64,000 bases of DNA from an uncultured Lachnospiraceae bacterium. GTDB taxonomy: Bacteria; Bacillota; Clostridia; Lachnospirales; Lachnospiraceae. The notes under the pieces were generated by a model. That model ran no database searches, was not told the DNA's origin, and saw nothing but the letters and a program-made list of their open reading frames with translations. The position numbers were made by a program, and so were the translations under genes. The stretch spans positions 29,455 to 93,454 of the forward strand of contig CAKRAK010000007.1 in NCBI GenBank assembly GCA_934294885.1. The letters are read 5' to 3'. Below are positions 27,221 to 37,063 of this stretch, piece by piece; the stretch's first letter is position 1; each line of letters begins with the position of its first letter.

Positions 27221-29983
27221 ATGGGACGTTTTTCGAATTTCTTAAATAAGATTCCTTTTATGCGTAAATCCGTCAGTGTAGAAGAAAAGAAAACTGATAA
27301 TGTTGAAAAGCAGTACAATAAAGCAAAAGAGCTTATCGAACATGGTATATCAGAGGAAGCAATCAAATCCTTAAATCAGATAGCGGATATCGGTATGATG
27401 GAACCACAGTATCAGCAGTATGGCTGCGAATCCTTAAAGATTCTCGGTGAGGTTTATGAAACCGGTAAGTATGACCATATCAAAGCGAATGTAGATAGAG
27501 AATTGGCTGCAAAGTATTACGAAAGATATATCAAGCTGGTAGAAGACGGTAACATGTTTTACAAGCTGGGTCTTCTTATGCTGGATATTCAGAACTTCTC
27601 CAAAGCAATCACTTATCTGGAGAAAGCGACTACATATAATGTGGCACCGGCATATATGCGATTGGGAGATATTTATGAAAAGGGTCTGAATAAGATTGAT
27701 GAATTCGGACAGAAGAGTGATTTTGTTGTACCTGTAGATGTTGAGAAGGCAAAAGCATGGTATCAGAAGCTGGCTGACAAAGGAGACGAGAAGGCCAAAG
27801 CAGCGATAGAGAGAATCGAATACAACGAAACCCATGCTGACAGCATCGAGTTTGAGGAAAAAGATAAGATATATTCTGAGATATTGGAGAAAAGAAAAGC
27901 AAAGGGAATTGAGTTCCGTTACAAAGCCCAGGATGCTACAAAGTTACAGTATCAGTATGGCTATATTCATGATCAGGTGGAAGGTTATATTCATAAGCTG
28001 CCTAAGGACTGGGTAAAGAGTATTGATGTAGAAACCGACGAGGAATATTATGCACCGGGACTTACCTATTCGGATTTTGCGATTTATGTGACGTATACTA
28101 CAGTTCCGAGAGAATCTGTTCGTAAGATAGATGATTATTTATATTACATGAACGAGTGTTATGATTGTGATGTAAATATTACACCTTATGTTACAGAGTA
28201 TGCCAATGGTATTTCCGCAAGATTTTATCATAAGGATATTGATAAGGGAATCGTTACTTTCGTATTTAAGCAGAAGAATCGTTGGGCATGCTTAAGATTT
28301 GTCTGTTCAACCATGGATATTATGGAGCAGTACAATGAGATTATATTCGAGGTTGCAAACTCATTTGCATTTGTTACACCAACGCTGCTTAGTAACAAAA
28401 GTGCTAACAGACCGGAAGTTCAGTATTATAATGAAGCACTTTATTATTATAATATGGAAGATTACGAAAAGGCTATGGAATTTGCCACTATCGCAATTCA
28501 AAATGGTAGTGAGAAAGCAAGCTATCTGTTGATTGAATTGTATTTTGATGTAGACAGTCCATACAGAGATATTGATAAGACTCTTGATTTTGCAAAACAG
28601 TTATTTGAATCAAATAAGGATCCGGATTTGGCATTCCTGATTGGTAATATCTATGATCAGCAGCTTAAAAATTATGTTGAGGCCAAATCATGGTATGAGG
28701 CTGCAGATCGTTTACATCACAAACGAGTTCCGTTTTACCTTGGACGTTTTTACTATTATGGTCTTGTGGGCAATGGACAGCGTGATGGCGAACTGGCATT
28801 GGAATATTTAGAGCGTGCATTGAAGAATGACATTTATGAGGCGGAGCCGTATATTAATGATATCCGCGGATTAAAATGCGAGCCGAAGGAATTACAGGCA
28901 ACCATTGACAAATGGGAGCGTGCGATTAATGAAGGTATTGCGGATACAGCATTAAAGGTTGCTCTTAACAAAAAAGAGCAGGTTTTCTATATGGCAAGCG
29001 ATGAAGAGATCGAGGCTGCATTTAAGAAAGCAATTCAATTAGGCAGTGTTCAGGCAAGCTACGAGTTTGGATGCTACTGGCAGGCAAAGGAAAGAGCAGA
29101 AGGTTATTCCGGTCCGGTTTACAGCTTGGATTATTTCTATAAAGCATATGAAGAGGGATATGAAGACTTCAGTAAAGAAGCTTTATTCCAGGTTGTGGAG
29201 CATAAGATTTCCAAGGGTGTTACGGAAGAAGAGAAGCGTAAGCTTTACACAGATGTTGCATTTAAGGGTTCTGTTCCGGCAGTCCGTCAGGTATTAGCTT
29301 TGGTTTCAACTTTAGATGATGGAATTGTAAAGTTATATGAAAGTTTGAAGGATGTTGTAAAGCAGGGTGATGTGGAAGCATTAAGTGCGATGCATCTGAT
29401 AGAAGAGCAGTTCAAGGAATTATTGAATCCAAAGGAAAGTGATTCCAATAAGGTAATTCAGAACAAATTCTTCCGTCTTCAGGTTCCAAAGAGTTGTACA
29501 GCTGTTATCAATGATGAGGGTGGTACCATTCGTTTTGCCGATTCCGCAGTAGAATTTGCGGTAGCAGAGATGCCGGTTAAGGTAGATTCCGAGGAAGAAT
29601 ATAATAAAGTATTTAATCTGATTTATAGGGAATATGCAGACGAAGAAAATAGCGAGATTCTGGTAGCAAATTCCCGTATGGTTGGTTCCGGAATGTTGAC
29701 CCGTAAAGCCAATAATAACAAGTACAGTATTTTGTTAATCAGTTCTAAGAATCAGTATTTATTTAAGTTAAGTTCCATTGACCGACGTGAGTTAATGCGT
29801 TTTAAGGATCAGGCATTAGAGATAGCCCTTACCTTAGTTGAATCCGGAGAGATTTATGTTGCAACCGGAGAACGGGCAGAAAAACAGATTGGATTAACGT
29901 TGTTGATGTCTAATACCGGAGAGGATGGTATGTTGTCAATCGGTATGGATGATGATGACGATGATGGATTAGTATTCTTATGA
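27221..29983 (+). CDS. Large TPR/Sel1-like repeat protein
   Basis: About 920 residues. The ATG at 27221 has AGGTGAGG just upstream; a GTG at 27212 would lie inside it. Most of the protein is made of helical Sel1/TPR-like repeats, for example PAYMRLGDIYEKG, KASYLLIELYFD and VPFYLGRFYYYG. The last ~200 residues form a separate non-repeat domain ending in an acidic tail with six Asp in a row. There is no signal peptide or membrane segment, so it is cytoplasmic. Such proteins are scaffolds for protein complexes. The partner is unknown. Confidence 0.8.
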   Translation: MGRFSNFLNKIPFMRKSVSVEEKKTDNVEKQYNKAKELIEHGISEEAIKSLNQIADIGMMEPQYQQYGCESLKILGEVYETGKYDHIKANVDRELAAKYYERYIKLVEDGNMFYKLGLLMLDIQNFSKAITYLEKATTYNVAPAYMRLGDIYEKGLNKIDEFGQKSDFVVPVDVEKAKAWYQKLADKGDEKAKAAIERIEYNETHADSIEFEEKDKIYSEILEKRKAKGIEFRYKAQDATKLQYQYGYIHDQVEGYIHKLPKDWVKSIDVETDEEYYAPGLTYSDFAIYVTYTTVPRESVRKIDDYLYYMNECYDCDVNITPYVTEYANGISARFYHKDIDKGIVTFVFKQKNRWACLRFVCSTMDIMEQYNEIIFEVANSFAFVTPTLLSNKSANRPEVQYYNEALYYYNMEDYEKAMEFATIAIQNGSEKASYLLIELYFDVDSPYRDIDKTLDFAKQLFESNKDPDLAFLIGNIYDQQLKNYVEAKSWYEAADRLHHKRVPFYLGRFYYYGLVGNGQRDGELALEYLERALKNDIYEAEPYINDIRGLKCEPKELQATIDKWERAINEGIADTALKVALNKKEQVFYMASDEEIEAAFKKAIQLGSVQASYEFGCYWQAKERAEGYSGPVYSLDYFYKAYEEGYEDFSKEALFQVVEHKISKGVTEEEKRKLYTDVAFKGSVPAVRQVLALVSTLDDGIVKLYESLKDVVKQGDVEALSAMHLIEEQFKELLNPKESDSNKVIQNKFFRLQVPKSCTAVINDEGGTIRFADSAVEFAVAEMPVKVDSEEEYNKVFNLIYREYADEENSEILVANSRMVGSGMLTRKANNNKYSILLISSKNQYLFKLSSIDRRELMRFKDQALEIALTLVESGEIYVATGERAEKQIGLTLLMSNTGEDGMLSIGMDDDDDDGLVFL

Positions 29984-29999
29984 TGGAAGAAAAAGATGC

Positions 30000-30029
30000 A
30001 GGGACACGTATGTGTCCCTTTCTTTTTTA
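30000..30029 (+). terminator. Terminator after the TPR protein gene
   Basis: AGGGACAC pairs with GTGTCCCT around a 4-base loop, followed by TTCTTTTTT. It lies inside the open frame upstream of the next gene, which argues for the later start chosen there. Confidence 0.85.
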
Positions 30030-30067
30030 TCCGATTAGATATGGAAAAGAAGGGAGAAAGCCGGGAA

Positions 30068-31528
30068 ATGATTACCATTCCACTGGAAATGGGCAGTAAA
30101 GAGCCTATATATGAACAAATTTATAAAACCATCCGGCAGGAGATTATTGAAGGCAGGATTCCCTGTGGAACGAAACTTCCCTCTAGTAGAGGACTGGCTG
30201 CAAATTTGCTGGTAAGCCGCAGTACCATTGATATGGCATACGGGCAGCTGGTTTCAGAGGGTTATATCGAATCGGTACCTCAAAAGGGATATTTTGTCAG
30301 CAATCTGGAAACCCTTTATGAAGAGGGAATCGAGGTTTATGTGGATTCCGAAGAAGAGCCCATGGAGGACGTCAGGGAGGCTTCCCCGGCATATATTGAT
30401 TTCTCCTTAAACGGTGTGGATATGAATTATTTCCCCTACGGAAAATGGAGAAAGCTGACAAAGGATTGCCTGATTGATGATAATAGGGAAATGTTTTTAG
30501 CCGGAAATCATCAGGGGGATTATGAACTGCGAAAGATTATATGTAATTATATTCATCAGTCCAGAGGAGTAAATTGCAAACCGTCCAGAGTTTTAATCGG
30601 AGCGGGAAGTGATTATATGCTTTTGTTACTGACTCATATTCTTGGAAGCAATCAGCATATTGCCATGGAAAATCCTGCCTATAAGCAGGCAAATACCATA
30701 TTTGAAAGTGTTGGTTATCAGACCTCCTTTATTTCTTTGGACGAGCAGGGTCCTATGGTTGAGGAGCTTGAAGCATGTGGCGCGGATATTATGTATGTAA
30801 CTCCGTCCCATCAATTTCCATCCGGGCTGGTTATGTCGGCAAACCGGCGTCAGAAGCTGTTAGGCTGGAGTACCAAGTCAGCAGACCATTATATTATTGA
30901 GGATGATTATGACAGTGAGTTCCGGTATTACGGAAAACCCATTCCATCCCTTCAAAGTCAGGATCCTTTTGAACGGGTCATTTATATCGGAACCCTGTCA
31001 AAGGTAATTGCACCGGGAATCCGGTTAAGTTATATGGTGCTGCCGGATGCATTGTTTCAGGAATATGAAAAAAGATGCAGCTTTTATTTTTCTACAGTGT
31101 CTAGAATTGACCAGAGAGTAATCGGTAGCTTTTTTTCGGAAGGACATTTTGAAAGACATCTGAATCGTATGCGTAAAATATATAAAAGCAAGCATGATTT
31201 GTTATTGAAGGAATTAAAAGGTATGGATATCCCCATTATAATAAAGGGTGAAAATGCAGGATTACATGTTGTAGTGCAGTTTGGGAAAAAGACAGAGCAG
31301 GCATCGGAGATTGAAGGACGGCTTGTGGCACTGGCAAGAGAGCATGATGTAATGGTATATCCCATTTCCGATTATTATCTTCGGGAGGAGAGCCGGATTC
31401 CGTCTATCCTGATTGGGTTTGCCCGGTTAAGTGAGGAAGAAATTGAAAGAGGAGTCCGTATTTTAAAGGATGTTTGGGGTAAATCATTTACAATTGAAAA
31501 TGGTAGTGTTATATTTAATATAGATTAG
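30068..31528 (+). CDS. MocR/PdxR-family transcription regulator with aminotransferase fold
   Basis: About 486 residues. The N-terminal ~75 residues are a GntR winged helix (LPSSRGLAANLLVSRSTID), and the rest is a class I aminotransferase-like domain. The likely PLP lysine is in YIGTLSKVIAPGIR, and the Asp/Tyr residues of EDDYDSEFRYYG support cofactor binding. Such regulators sense PLP or amino acids; PdxR activates pdxST, but those genes are not in this window. The start at 30068 avoids the upstream terminator, with GAAGGGAG about 12 bases before it; 30041 is an alternative. Confidence 0.88.
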   Translation: MITIPLEMGSKEPIYEQIYKTIRQEIIEGRIPCGTKLPSSRGLAANLLVSRSTIDMAYGQLVSEGYIESVPQKGYFVSNLETLYEEGIEVYVDSEEEPMEDVREASPAYIDFSLNGVDMNYFPYGKWRKLTKDCLIDDNREMFLAGNHQGDYELRKIICNYIHQSRGVNCKPSRVLIGAGSDYMLLLLTHILGSNQHIAMENPAYKQANTIFESVGYQTSFISLDEQGPMVEELEACGADIMYVTPSHQFPSGLVMSANRRQKLLGWSTKSADHYIIEDDYDSEFRYYGKPIPSLQSQDPFERVIYIGTLSKVIAPGIRLSYMVLPDALFQEYEKRCSFYFSTVSRIDQRVIGSFFSEGHFERHLNRMRKIYKSKHDLLLKELKGMDIPIIIKGENAGLHVVVQFGKKTEQASEIEGRLVALAREHDVMVYPISDYYLREESRIPSILIGFARLSEEEIERGVRILKDVWGKSFTIENGSVIFNID

Positions 31529-31557
31529 AATTATGTGATGAAAAGGAGGGATTCGGG

Positions 31558-32850
31558 ATGTATCGTATGATAATAGATGATTTGATGAGCTGGTACGAAG
31601 CATCGCAGGATAAGGTACTGATTTTAAAGGGTGCAAAGGGTGTTGGAAAAACATGGACGATGATTGATTTTTCTCAGGGCTTTTACCGTTCCCTTTTATA
31701 TGTGGATTTTGAAAAGGATAGTGAGGTATATACTTTGTTCCGTCAGGGAGCTAAGATAAGCGCTGATAAGCTGATTGCGGCTTTGTCAATGTATTGTGAG
31801 CAAAGCTATATAGAAGGACAGACACTTCTTGTTTTTGACGAAGCATGGCTGTATCCGAAAGCAATAGAAGCGATTATGAGTTTAAAGGAGCAAAAACCGG
31901 AATTGCCGATGTGTATCATTGCATCTACGATTGCAACCCTTCCTCATGAGGCAGAATATAAGGATAACTGGTATCCGTTACAATTATTCCCAATGACCTT
32001 CGAGGAGTTTTTGACTGCCAACAAGGCTCAGGATCTTTGTAAGCATATCGAGAATCAGAAAATTGAACCGGTAGAGCCTCATATTATAGACCGGATTACA
32101 GAATACCTGAAGGTGTTTTATATAACCGGAGGTATGCCGATTGTAGTATTGGATTACATCCAGAATCATGACATGAACCGTGTGGATGCGATTTTGAAGG
32201 CGTTGTTAATCCGTTGCAGAGAGCATATTACCCGTTATGTTCCCAAATCACTTAGTACAAAGGTTATAAAAATCTGGGATAGTATTCCGGCACAGATGGA
32301 AAAGGATAACCGTAAGTTCATGTATCAGTATGTGGATGAAAAGGCTCGTGCCAGAGAGTATGAAAAATCAGTGGAATGGCTGGTTGAAACCGGACTGGTA
32401 CGAAAAGTGAACCGAATCCGGGATGGTGTGGCACCACTGGCTATGCAGGTAGATGAGAAGTCTTTTGAACTGTATCATTTAGATCATGGTCTGCTCCGTG
32501 TAATGTGTGGACTGGATCATCAGCAGGTACAGAAGAGTCAGGAAAGCATGAACGATATAAATGGTGCGTTGTTAGAGCAGCTTGTGCTTTCAGAGCTTAC
32601 GATGAATAAAACGGTGGAGGCATTGTATTTTTGGATTTCCGGAGCAACCGCAAGAGTGGATTTCGTGTTTGAAGATGACGGAGAGGTTGTGCCTGTGGAT
32701 GTCCAGTCAAAGGTACAGAAAAAAGCACAAAGCATTAAAGTATTTAACAGTAAGTACAATAACCGTATGGCAATCCGCATTTCCCTTGATGGGGTAAGCT
32801 TTTCAAGGGGTATCCTTAACATACCGTTATATGGTTTGTGGAACTTCTGA
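31558..32850 (+). CDS. AAA-family ATPase with DUF4143-like C-terminal domain
   Basis: 430 residues. Walker A GAKGVGKT is at residues 25-32 and Walker B is LLVFDEAWL. A central helical region follows, then a C-terminal domain with TARVDFVFEDDG and VVPVDVQSK. In related proteins this region is often a PD-(D/E)XK-like nuclease fold with an EVK-type motif. Here it reads DVQ, so nuclease activity is doubtful. Proteins of this kind are common in gut Clostridia and their function is poorly known. AAAGGAGGG precedes the ATG. Confidence 0.82.
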   Translation: MYRMIIDDLMSWYEASQDKVLILKGAKGVGKTWTMIDFSQGFYRSLLYVDFEKDSEVYTLFRQGAKISADKLIAALSMYCEQSYIEGQTLLVFDEAWLYPKAIEAIMSLKEQKPELPMCIIASTIATLPHEAEYKDNWYPLQLFPMTFEEFLTANKAQDLCKHIENQKIEPVEPHIIDRITEYLKVFYITGGMPIVVLDYIQNHDMNRVDAILKALLIRCREHITRYVPKSLSTKVIKIWDSIPAQMEKDNRKFMYQYVDEKARAREYEKSVEWLVETGLVRKVNRIRDGVAPLAMQVDEKSFELYHLDHGLLRVMCGLDHQQVQKSQESMNDINGALLEQLVLSELTMNKTVEALYFWISGATARVDFVFEDDGEVVPVDVQSKVQKKAQSIKVFNSKYNNRMAIRISLDGVSFSRGILNIPLYGLWNF

Positions 32851-32937
32851 TTCCGGCAGCACATGACCGGAATGAAATCGTATTATCATATCCGGTGTGA
32901 GGGGAAGGATATAAGAGGTAAAGGAAGTGACAGAAAT

Positions 32938-33486
32938 ATGAACTGGTGGAAACATTTATGCACCATTAATCATCACAAATGGCTGGTTATGAAATATTGC
33001 TTTCGGTTGGGCTTATATAAACAGGGCTTGTTACATGATTTATCAAAATACAGCCCTACGGAGTTTTTGGTAGGGGTAAAATATTATCAGGGCAACCGTA
33101 GTCCGAATAATGCAGAACGGGAAGCGAAGGGCTATACCTCCGCATGGCTTCATCACAAAGGCAGAAATAAGCATCATCTGGAATATTGGATTGATTATGA
33201 TTTGGAAAATGGTGGAATGACTGGGATGAAAATGCCGGTTAAATATGTTGTGGAGATGTTTTGTGACCGGATTGCAGCCAGTAAAAATTATAATCGGGAA
33301 GCCTATAAGGATTGTTTTCCTTTGGAATATTACAACAAAGGAAAGGGCAAGTATCTTCTTCATAAGGATACGGCGGCATTGTTGGAAAGGCTGTTGACCA
33401 TGCTGGCAGAAGAGGGAGAAGAAAAGACATTTGCCTATATTAAAAAGGAAGTTTTGACAAAAGAGGTTCGGAAAGAAAAAATATAA
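32938..33486 (+). CDS. DUF5662 family protein
   Basis: 182 residues from the ATG at 32938, chosen for AAGGAAG about 10 bases upstream and for its start MNWWKHLCTINHHKW. The protein is rich in His, Trp and Tyr; the pairs INHHKW, LLHDLSKYSP and WLHHKGRNKHH look like metal ligands of an HD-like helical fold. DUF5662 proteins are found in Clostridia and in some of their phages. Function is unknown. A longer frame reaches back to 32863 but lacks a ribosome site. Confidence 0.78.
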   Translation: MNWWKHLCTINHHKWLVMKYCFRLGLYKQGLLHDLSKYSPTEFLVGVKYYQGNRSPNNAEREAKGYTSAWLHHKGRNKHHLEYWIDYDLENGGMTGMKMPVKYVVEMFCDRIAASKNYNREAYKDCFPLEYYNKGKGKYLLHKDTAALLERLLTMLAEEGEEKTFAYIKKEVLTKEVRKEKI

Positions 33487-33555
33487 TTTTGCAAATGGTT
33501 ATCTGCTATGCGTTTCGTAGACGCAAAGGCATGGTTTTACGAGAAAGGAATTCGT

Positions 33556-36500
33556 ATGGGTTTTACACACTTACATGTACATACAGAATATAGTTTGCTG
33601 GATGGTGCTTCAAAGATTCCTGAATTGGTGCATCATACAAAGGAATTAGGCATGGACAGTCTTGCAATTACAGACCATGGGGTTATGTATGGAGTCATTG
33701 ATTTTTACCGCGCCTGTAAAAAAGAAGGAATTAAGCCAATCATTGGATGCGAGGTATACGTGGCTCCCGGCTCCCGGTTTGACCGTGAGGTAGAAAAAGG
33801 AGAAAACCGGTATTACCATCTTGTTCTGTTGGCGGAAAATGATAAGGGTTATCATAACCTGATGAAAATTGTATCCAGAGGATTTACAGAAGGTTATTAT
33901 TATAAGCCTCGTATCGACCGTGAGGTTATGAGAGAATTTTCGGAGGGTATCATTGCATTATCTGCCTGTCTGGCAGGAGAGGTTGCCACAAAGCTGCGCT
34001 TAGGTCTTTATGAAGAGGCAAAGCAGGCTGCATTAGACCATCTGGATATATTTGGTAAGGATCATTATTATCTGGAGCTGCAGGATCACGGAATACCGGA
34101 GCAGACTATGGTAAATCAGGGTCTGATGCGGATTCATGAGGAGACGGGAATTCCTCTTGTTGCTACCAACGACCTGCATTATGTAAAAAAAGAAGACTGG
34201 ATGGCTCATGATGTATTGCTTTGTATCCAGACCAATAAAAAGGTATCCGATGAAGATCGTATGAGATATCAGGAGGGGCAGTTTTATCTAAAGTCTGAAG
34301 AGGAAATGAGAGCACAGTTTCCTTATGCCCAGGAAGCCATTGATAATACGGTTCGGATTGCGGAGCGTTGTAATGTGGAAATTGTTTTTGGAGAACAGAA
34401 GCTTCCTAAATTCGATGTGCCGGAGGGCTTTACCTCAGAACAGTATCTTCGTGCCCTGTGCCAGGAGGGACTGGAACGAAGGTACAAGGAGGTAACACCG
34501 CAATTACAGGAGCGGTTGGATTATGAGTTGTCAACCATTTCCCAGATGGGTTATGTAGATTACTTTTTGATTGTATGGGACTTTATCAAGTATGCAAAGG
34601 ATCATGGCATTGCAGTAGGACCGGGACGAGGTTCTGCGGCAGGTGCACTGGTAAGCTATTGCCTTGAGATAACCAACATAGAACCACTGCATCTGAATCT
34701 GCTGTTTGAACGTTTCCTGAATCCGGAGCGTGTGTCCATGCCGGATATCGACGTGGATTTCTGTTATGAGAGAAGACAGGAAGTAATTGATTATGTAGTG
34801 CGTAAGTATGGTAAGGAAAAGGTTGTACAGATTGTAACCTTTGGAACTATGGCAGCAAAGATGGTAATTCGTGACGTTGGAAGGGCGCTGGATGTTCCTT
34901 ATGCATTAGCGGATCGTGTGGCAAAGATGATTCCCCCGGGTGGTCAGGGGCATAACATGACCATTAAAGAAGCTCTTACCATTTCCACAGATTTAAAGAA
35001 TGCTTATGAACAGGAGACTGATGTAAAAGAGCTGCTGGATATGGCAATGAAGTTAGAGGGACTTCCGAGACATGCTTCCATGCATGCCGCCGGAGTCGTA
35101 ATCGGTCAGAAGCCTATTGATGAGTTTGTACCTCTTTCAAGGGGTGCGGAGGATTCCATCACTACACAGTTTACCATGACAACCATAGAAGAACTGGGAC
35201 TGTTAAAGATGGACTTCTTAGGCCTTCGGACATTGACGGTAATTCAGGATGCGGTGCGGAATATTAAAATGAGTCAGGGTATTGATCTGGACATCGATCA
35301 TCTGGATATGGAGGATAAGGATGTCTATGATATGTTAGGTGCCGGACAGACAGAAGGTGTATTCCAGCTGGAAAGTAACGGTATGAAGAGCTTCATGACG
35401 GAATTAAAGCCACGGAATATTGAGGATGTCATTGCCGGAATCTCTTTATATCGTCCGGGTCCTATGGATTTTATTCCATTATATATAAAAGGAAAAGAGC
35501 ATCCGGAAAGTATTCATTATGATTGTCCTCAGTTGGAGAAAATACTGGCTCCAACCTACGGCTGTATTGTCTATCAGGAACAGGTTATGCAGATTGTTAT
35601 GGAGTTAGCCGGTTATACTCTTGGACGAAGTGATCTGGTGCGGCGTGCTATGTCTAAGAAAAAAGGGGATGTGATGCAGAAAGAACGTAAGAATTTCGTG
35701 TATGGTAACGAAGAGGAAAATGTTCCGGGATGTATCTCCAGAGGGATTGATGAGAAAACGGCAAATAAAATATTTGACGATATGATTGATTTTGCAAAAT
35801 ACGCCTTCAACAAATCCCACGCGGCATGTTATGCGGTTGTAGCATATCAGACCGCTTACCTGAAATGTCATTATCCAAAGGAATATATGGCGGCATTGAT
35901 TACCTCTGTACTGGACAGAACCGATAAGGTTTCGGAATATATTGCTCATTGCCGGAAATTAGGCATTTCCATTCTGCCTCCGGATATTAATGAGGGATAC
36001 AGCTATTTTTCCGTTACAGATAAGGGAATCCGTTATGGACTTTCTGCATTAAAAAGCGTTGGAAAGTCTGTGATTGAAAAAATGGTAGAGGAACGACAGC
36101 AGCACGGAGCTTTTTCTTCCCTGAAGGATTTCATGGAGCGGTTGTCCTCTAGGGAAGTAAATAAGCGTACCATAGAGAGCTTTATTAAGGCGGGAGCCTT
36201 CGACGGCTTAGGTGCAAACCGGCGGCAAATGATGATTGCATACAGCCAGATGTTGGATGAAATCCATAAGACGGAAAAGAATGTTATGTCCGGTCAGATG
36301 TCTCTGATGGACTTTATGAGCACAGAGGATAAGAAGGATTTCGAAGTGAAGTATCCAAATGTTTCCGAATATGAAAAGGAGGAGCTGTTAGCCTATGAAA
36401 AAGAGGTTTTAGGAGTTTATGTCAGCGGACATCCTTTAGAGGATTATATGGAATTAATGGAAAACAATGTAACCGCTACAACCTCGGATTTTGTTGAGGA

Positions 36501-37038
36501 TGGAGAGACGGAAGAAACCGTGGCAAAGGATCAGGTTTATTATGTGATGGGTGGAATGGTAACCGCCCAGACAGTAAAGCTTACGAAAAACAATCAGAAT
36601 ATGGCATTTATCACCTTAGAGGATATGTATGGTTCTATTGAAATGGTTGTTTTCCCAAGAGTATATGAACGAATTAAAAATGAAATTGCCGTAGACAGTA
36701 AGATTTTTGTGTATGGCCGTGCTTCTATTAATGAGCGGGATAAAAAGCTTTTAGTGGACAATGTTATTTCCTTTCAGAAGGTTCCATCCCGGATATATAT
36801 ACAATTTGCGGATGGGGATGCCTTTGACCGGCAAAAGGATGGTCTTTACGATTTGTTAGATGCCTATGGCGGAGACAGTGAAGTTTATGTTGTTTTAAAG
36901 ACAGAAAAAATGATGAAGCTGTTACCGGAGCAGTTCCATGTAGAATGTAGCGAGGAGCTGATAGACAAATTAAAGGAACGATATGGCGCCGGAAAAGTCA
37001 TCCGGAAGATAGGAAAGGTTAAATTTGACCGTAGATAA
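33556..37038 (+). CDS. dnaE: DNA polymerase III alpha subunit (DnaE)
   Basis: 1160 residues from the ATG at 33556, which has AAAGGA 6 bases upstream; the frame is open to 33508. The N-terminal PHP domain starts with THLHVHTEYSLLDG. The polymerase core has catalytic PDIDVDF with Asp397, Asp399 and Asp401, and the GPGRGSAAG motif precedes it. The C terminus has a helix-hairpin-helix and an OB fold. In Firmicutes DnaE starts lagging-strand DNA synthesis alongside PolC and takes part in repair. The trmH-like gene starts 25 bases later. Confidence 0.96.
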   Translation: MGFTHLHVHTEYSLLDGASKIPELVHHTKELGMDSLAITDHGVMYGVIDFYRACKKEGIKPIIGCEVYVAPGSRFDREVEKGENRYYHLVLLAENDKGYHNLMKIVSRGFTEGYYYKPRIDREVMREFSEGIIALSACLAGEVATKLRLGLYEEAKQAALDHLDIFGKDHYYLELQDHGIPEQTMVNQGLMRIHEETGIPLVATNDLHYVKKEDWMAHDVLLCIQTNKKVSDEDRMRYQEGQFYLKSEEEMRAQFPYAQEAIDNTVRIAERCNVEIVFGEQKLPKFDVPEGFTSEQYLRALCQEGLERRYKEVTPQLQERLDYELSTISQMGYVDYFLIVWDFIKYAKDHGIAVGPGRGSAAGALVSYCLEITNIEPLHLNLLFERFLNPERVSMPDIDVDFCYERRQEVIDYVVRKYGKEKVVQIVTFGTMAAKMVIRDVGRALDVPYALADRVAKMIPPGGQGHNMTIKEALTISTDLKNAYEQETDVKELLDMAMKLEGLPRHASMHAAGVVIGQKPIDEFVPLSRGAEDSITTQFTMTTIEELGLLKMDFLGLRTLTVIQDAVRNIKMSQGIDLDIDHLDMEDKDVYDMLGAGQTEGVFQLESNGMKSFMTELKPRNIEDVIAGISLYRPGPMDFIPLYIKGKEHPESIHYDCPQLEKILAPTYGCIVYQEQVMQIVMELAGYTLGRSDLVRRAMSKKKGDVMQKERKNFVYGNEEENVPGCISRGIDEKTANKIFDDMIDFAKYAFNKSHAACYAVVAYQTAYLKCHYPKEYMAALITSVLDRTDKVSEYIAHCRKLGISILPPDINEGYSYFSVTDKGIRYGLSALKSVGKSVIEKMVEERQQHGAFSSLKDFMERLSSREVNKRTIESFIKAGAFDGLGANRRQMMIAYSQMLDEIHKTEKNVMSGQMSLMDFMSTEDKKDFEVKYPNVSEYEKEELLAYEKEVLGVYVSGHPLEDYMELMENNVTATTSDFVEDGETEETVAKDQVYYVMGGMVTAQTVKLTKNNQNMAFITLEDMYGSIEMVVFPRVYERIKNEIAVDSKIFVYGRASINERDKKLLVDNVISFQKVPSRIYIQFADGDAFDRQKDGLYDLLDAYGGDSEVYVVLKTEKMMKLLPEQFHVECSEELIDKLKERYGAGKVIRKIGKVKFDRR

Positions 37039-37063
37039 GATTGATGTAGAGAAGAGGAAGAGA

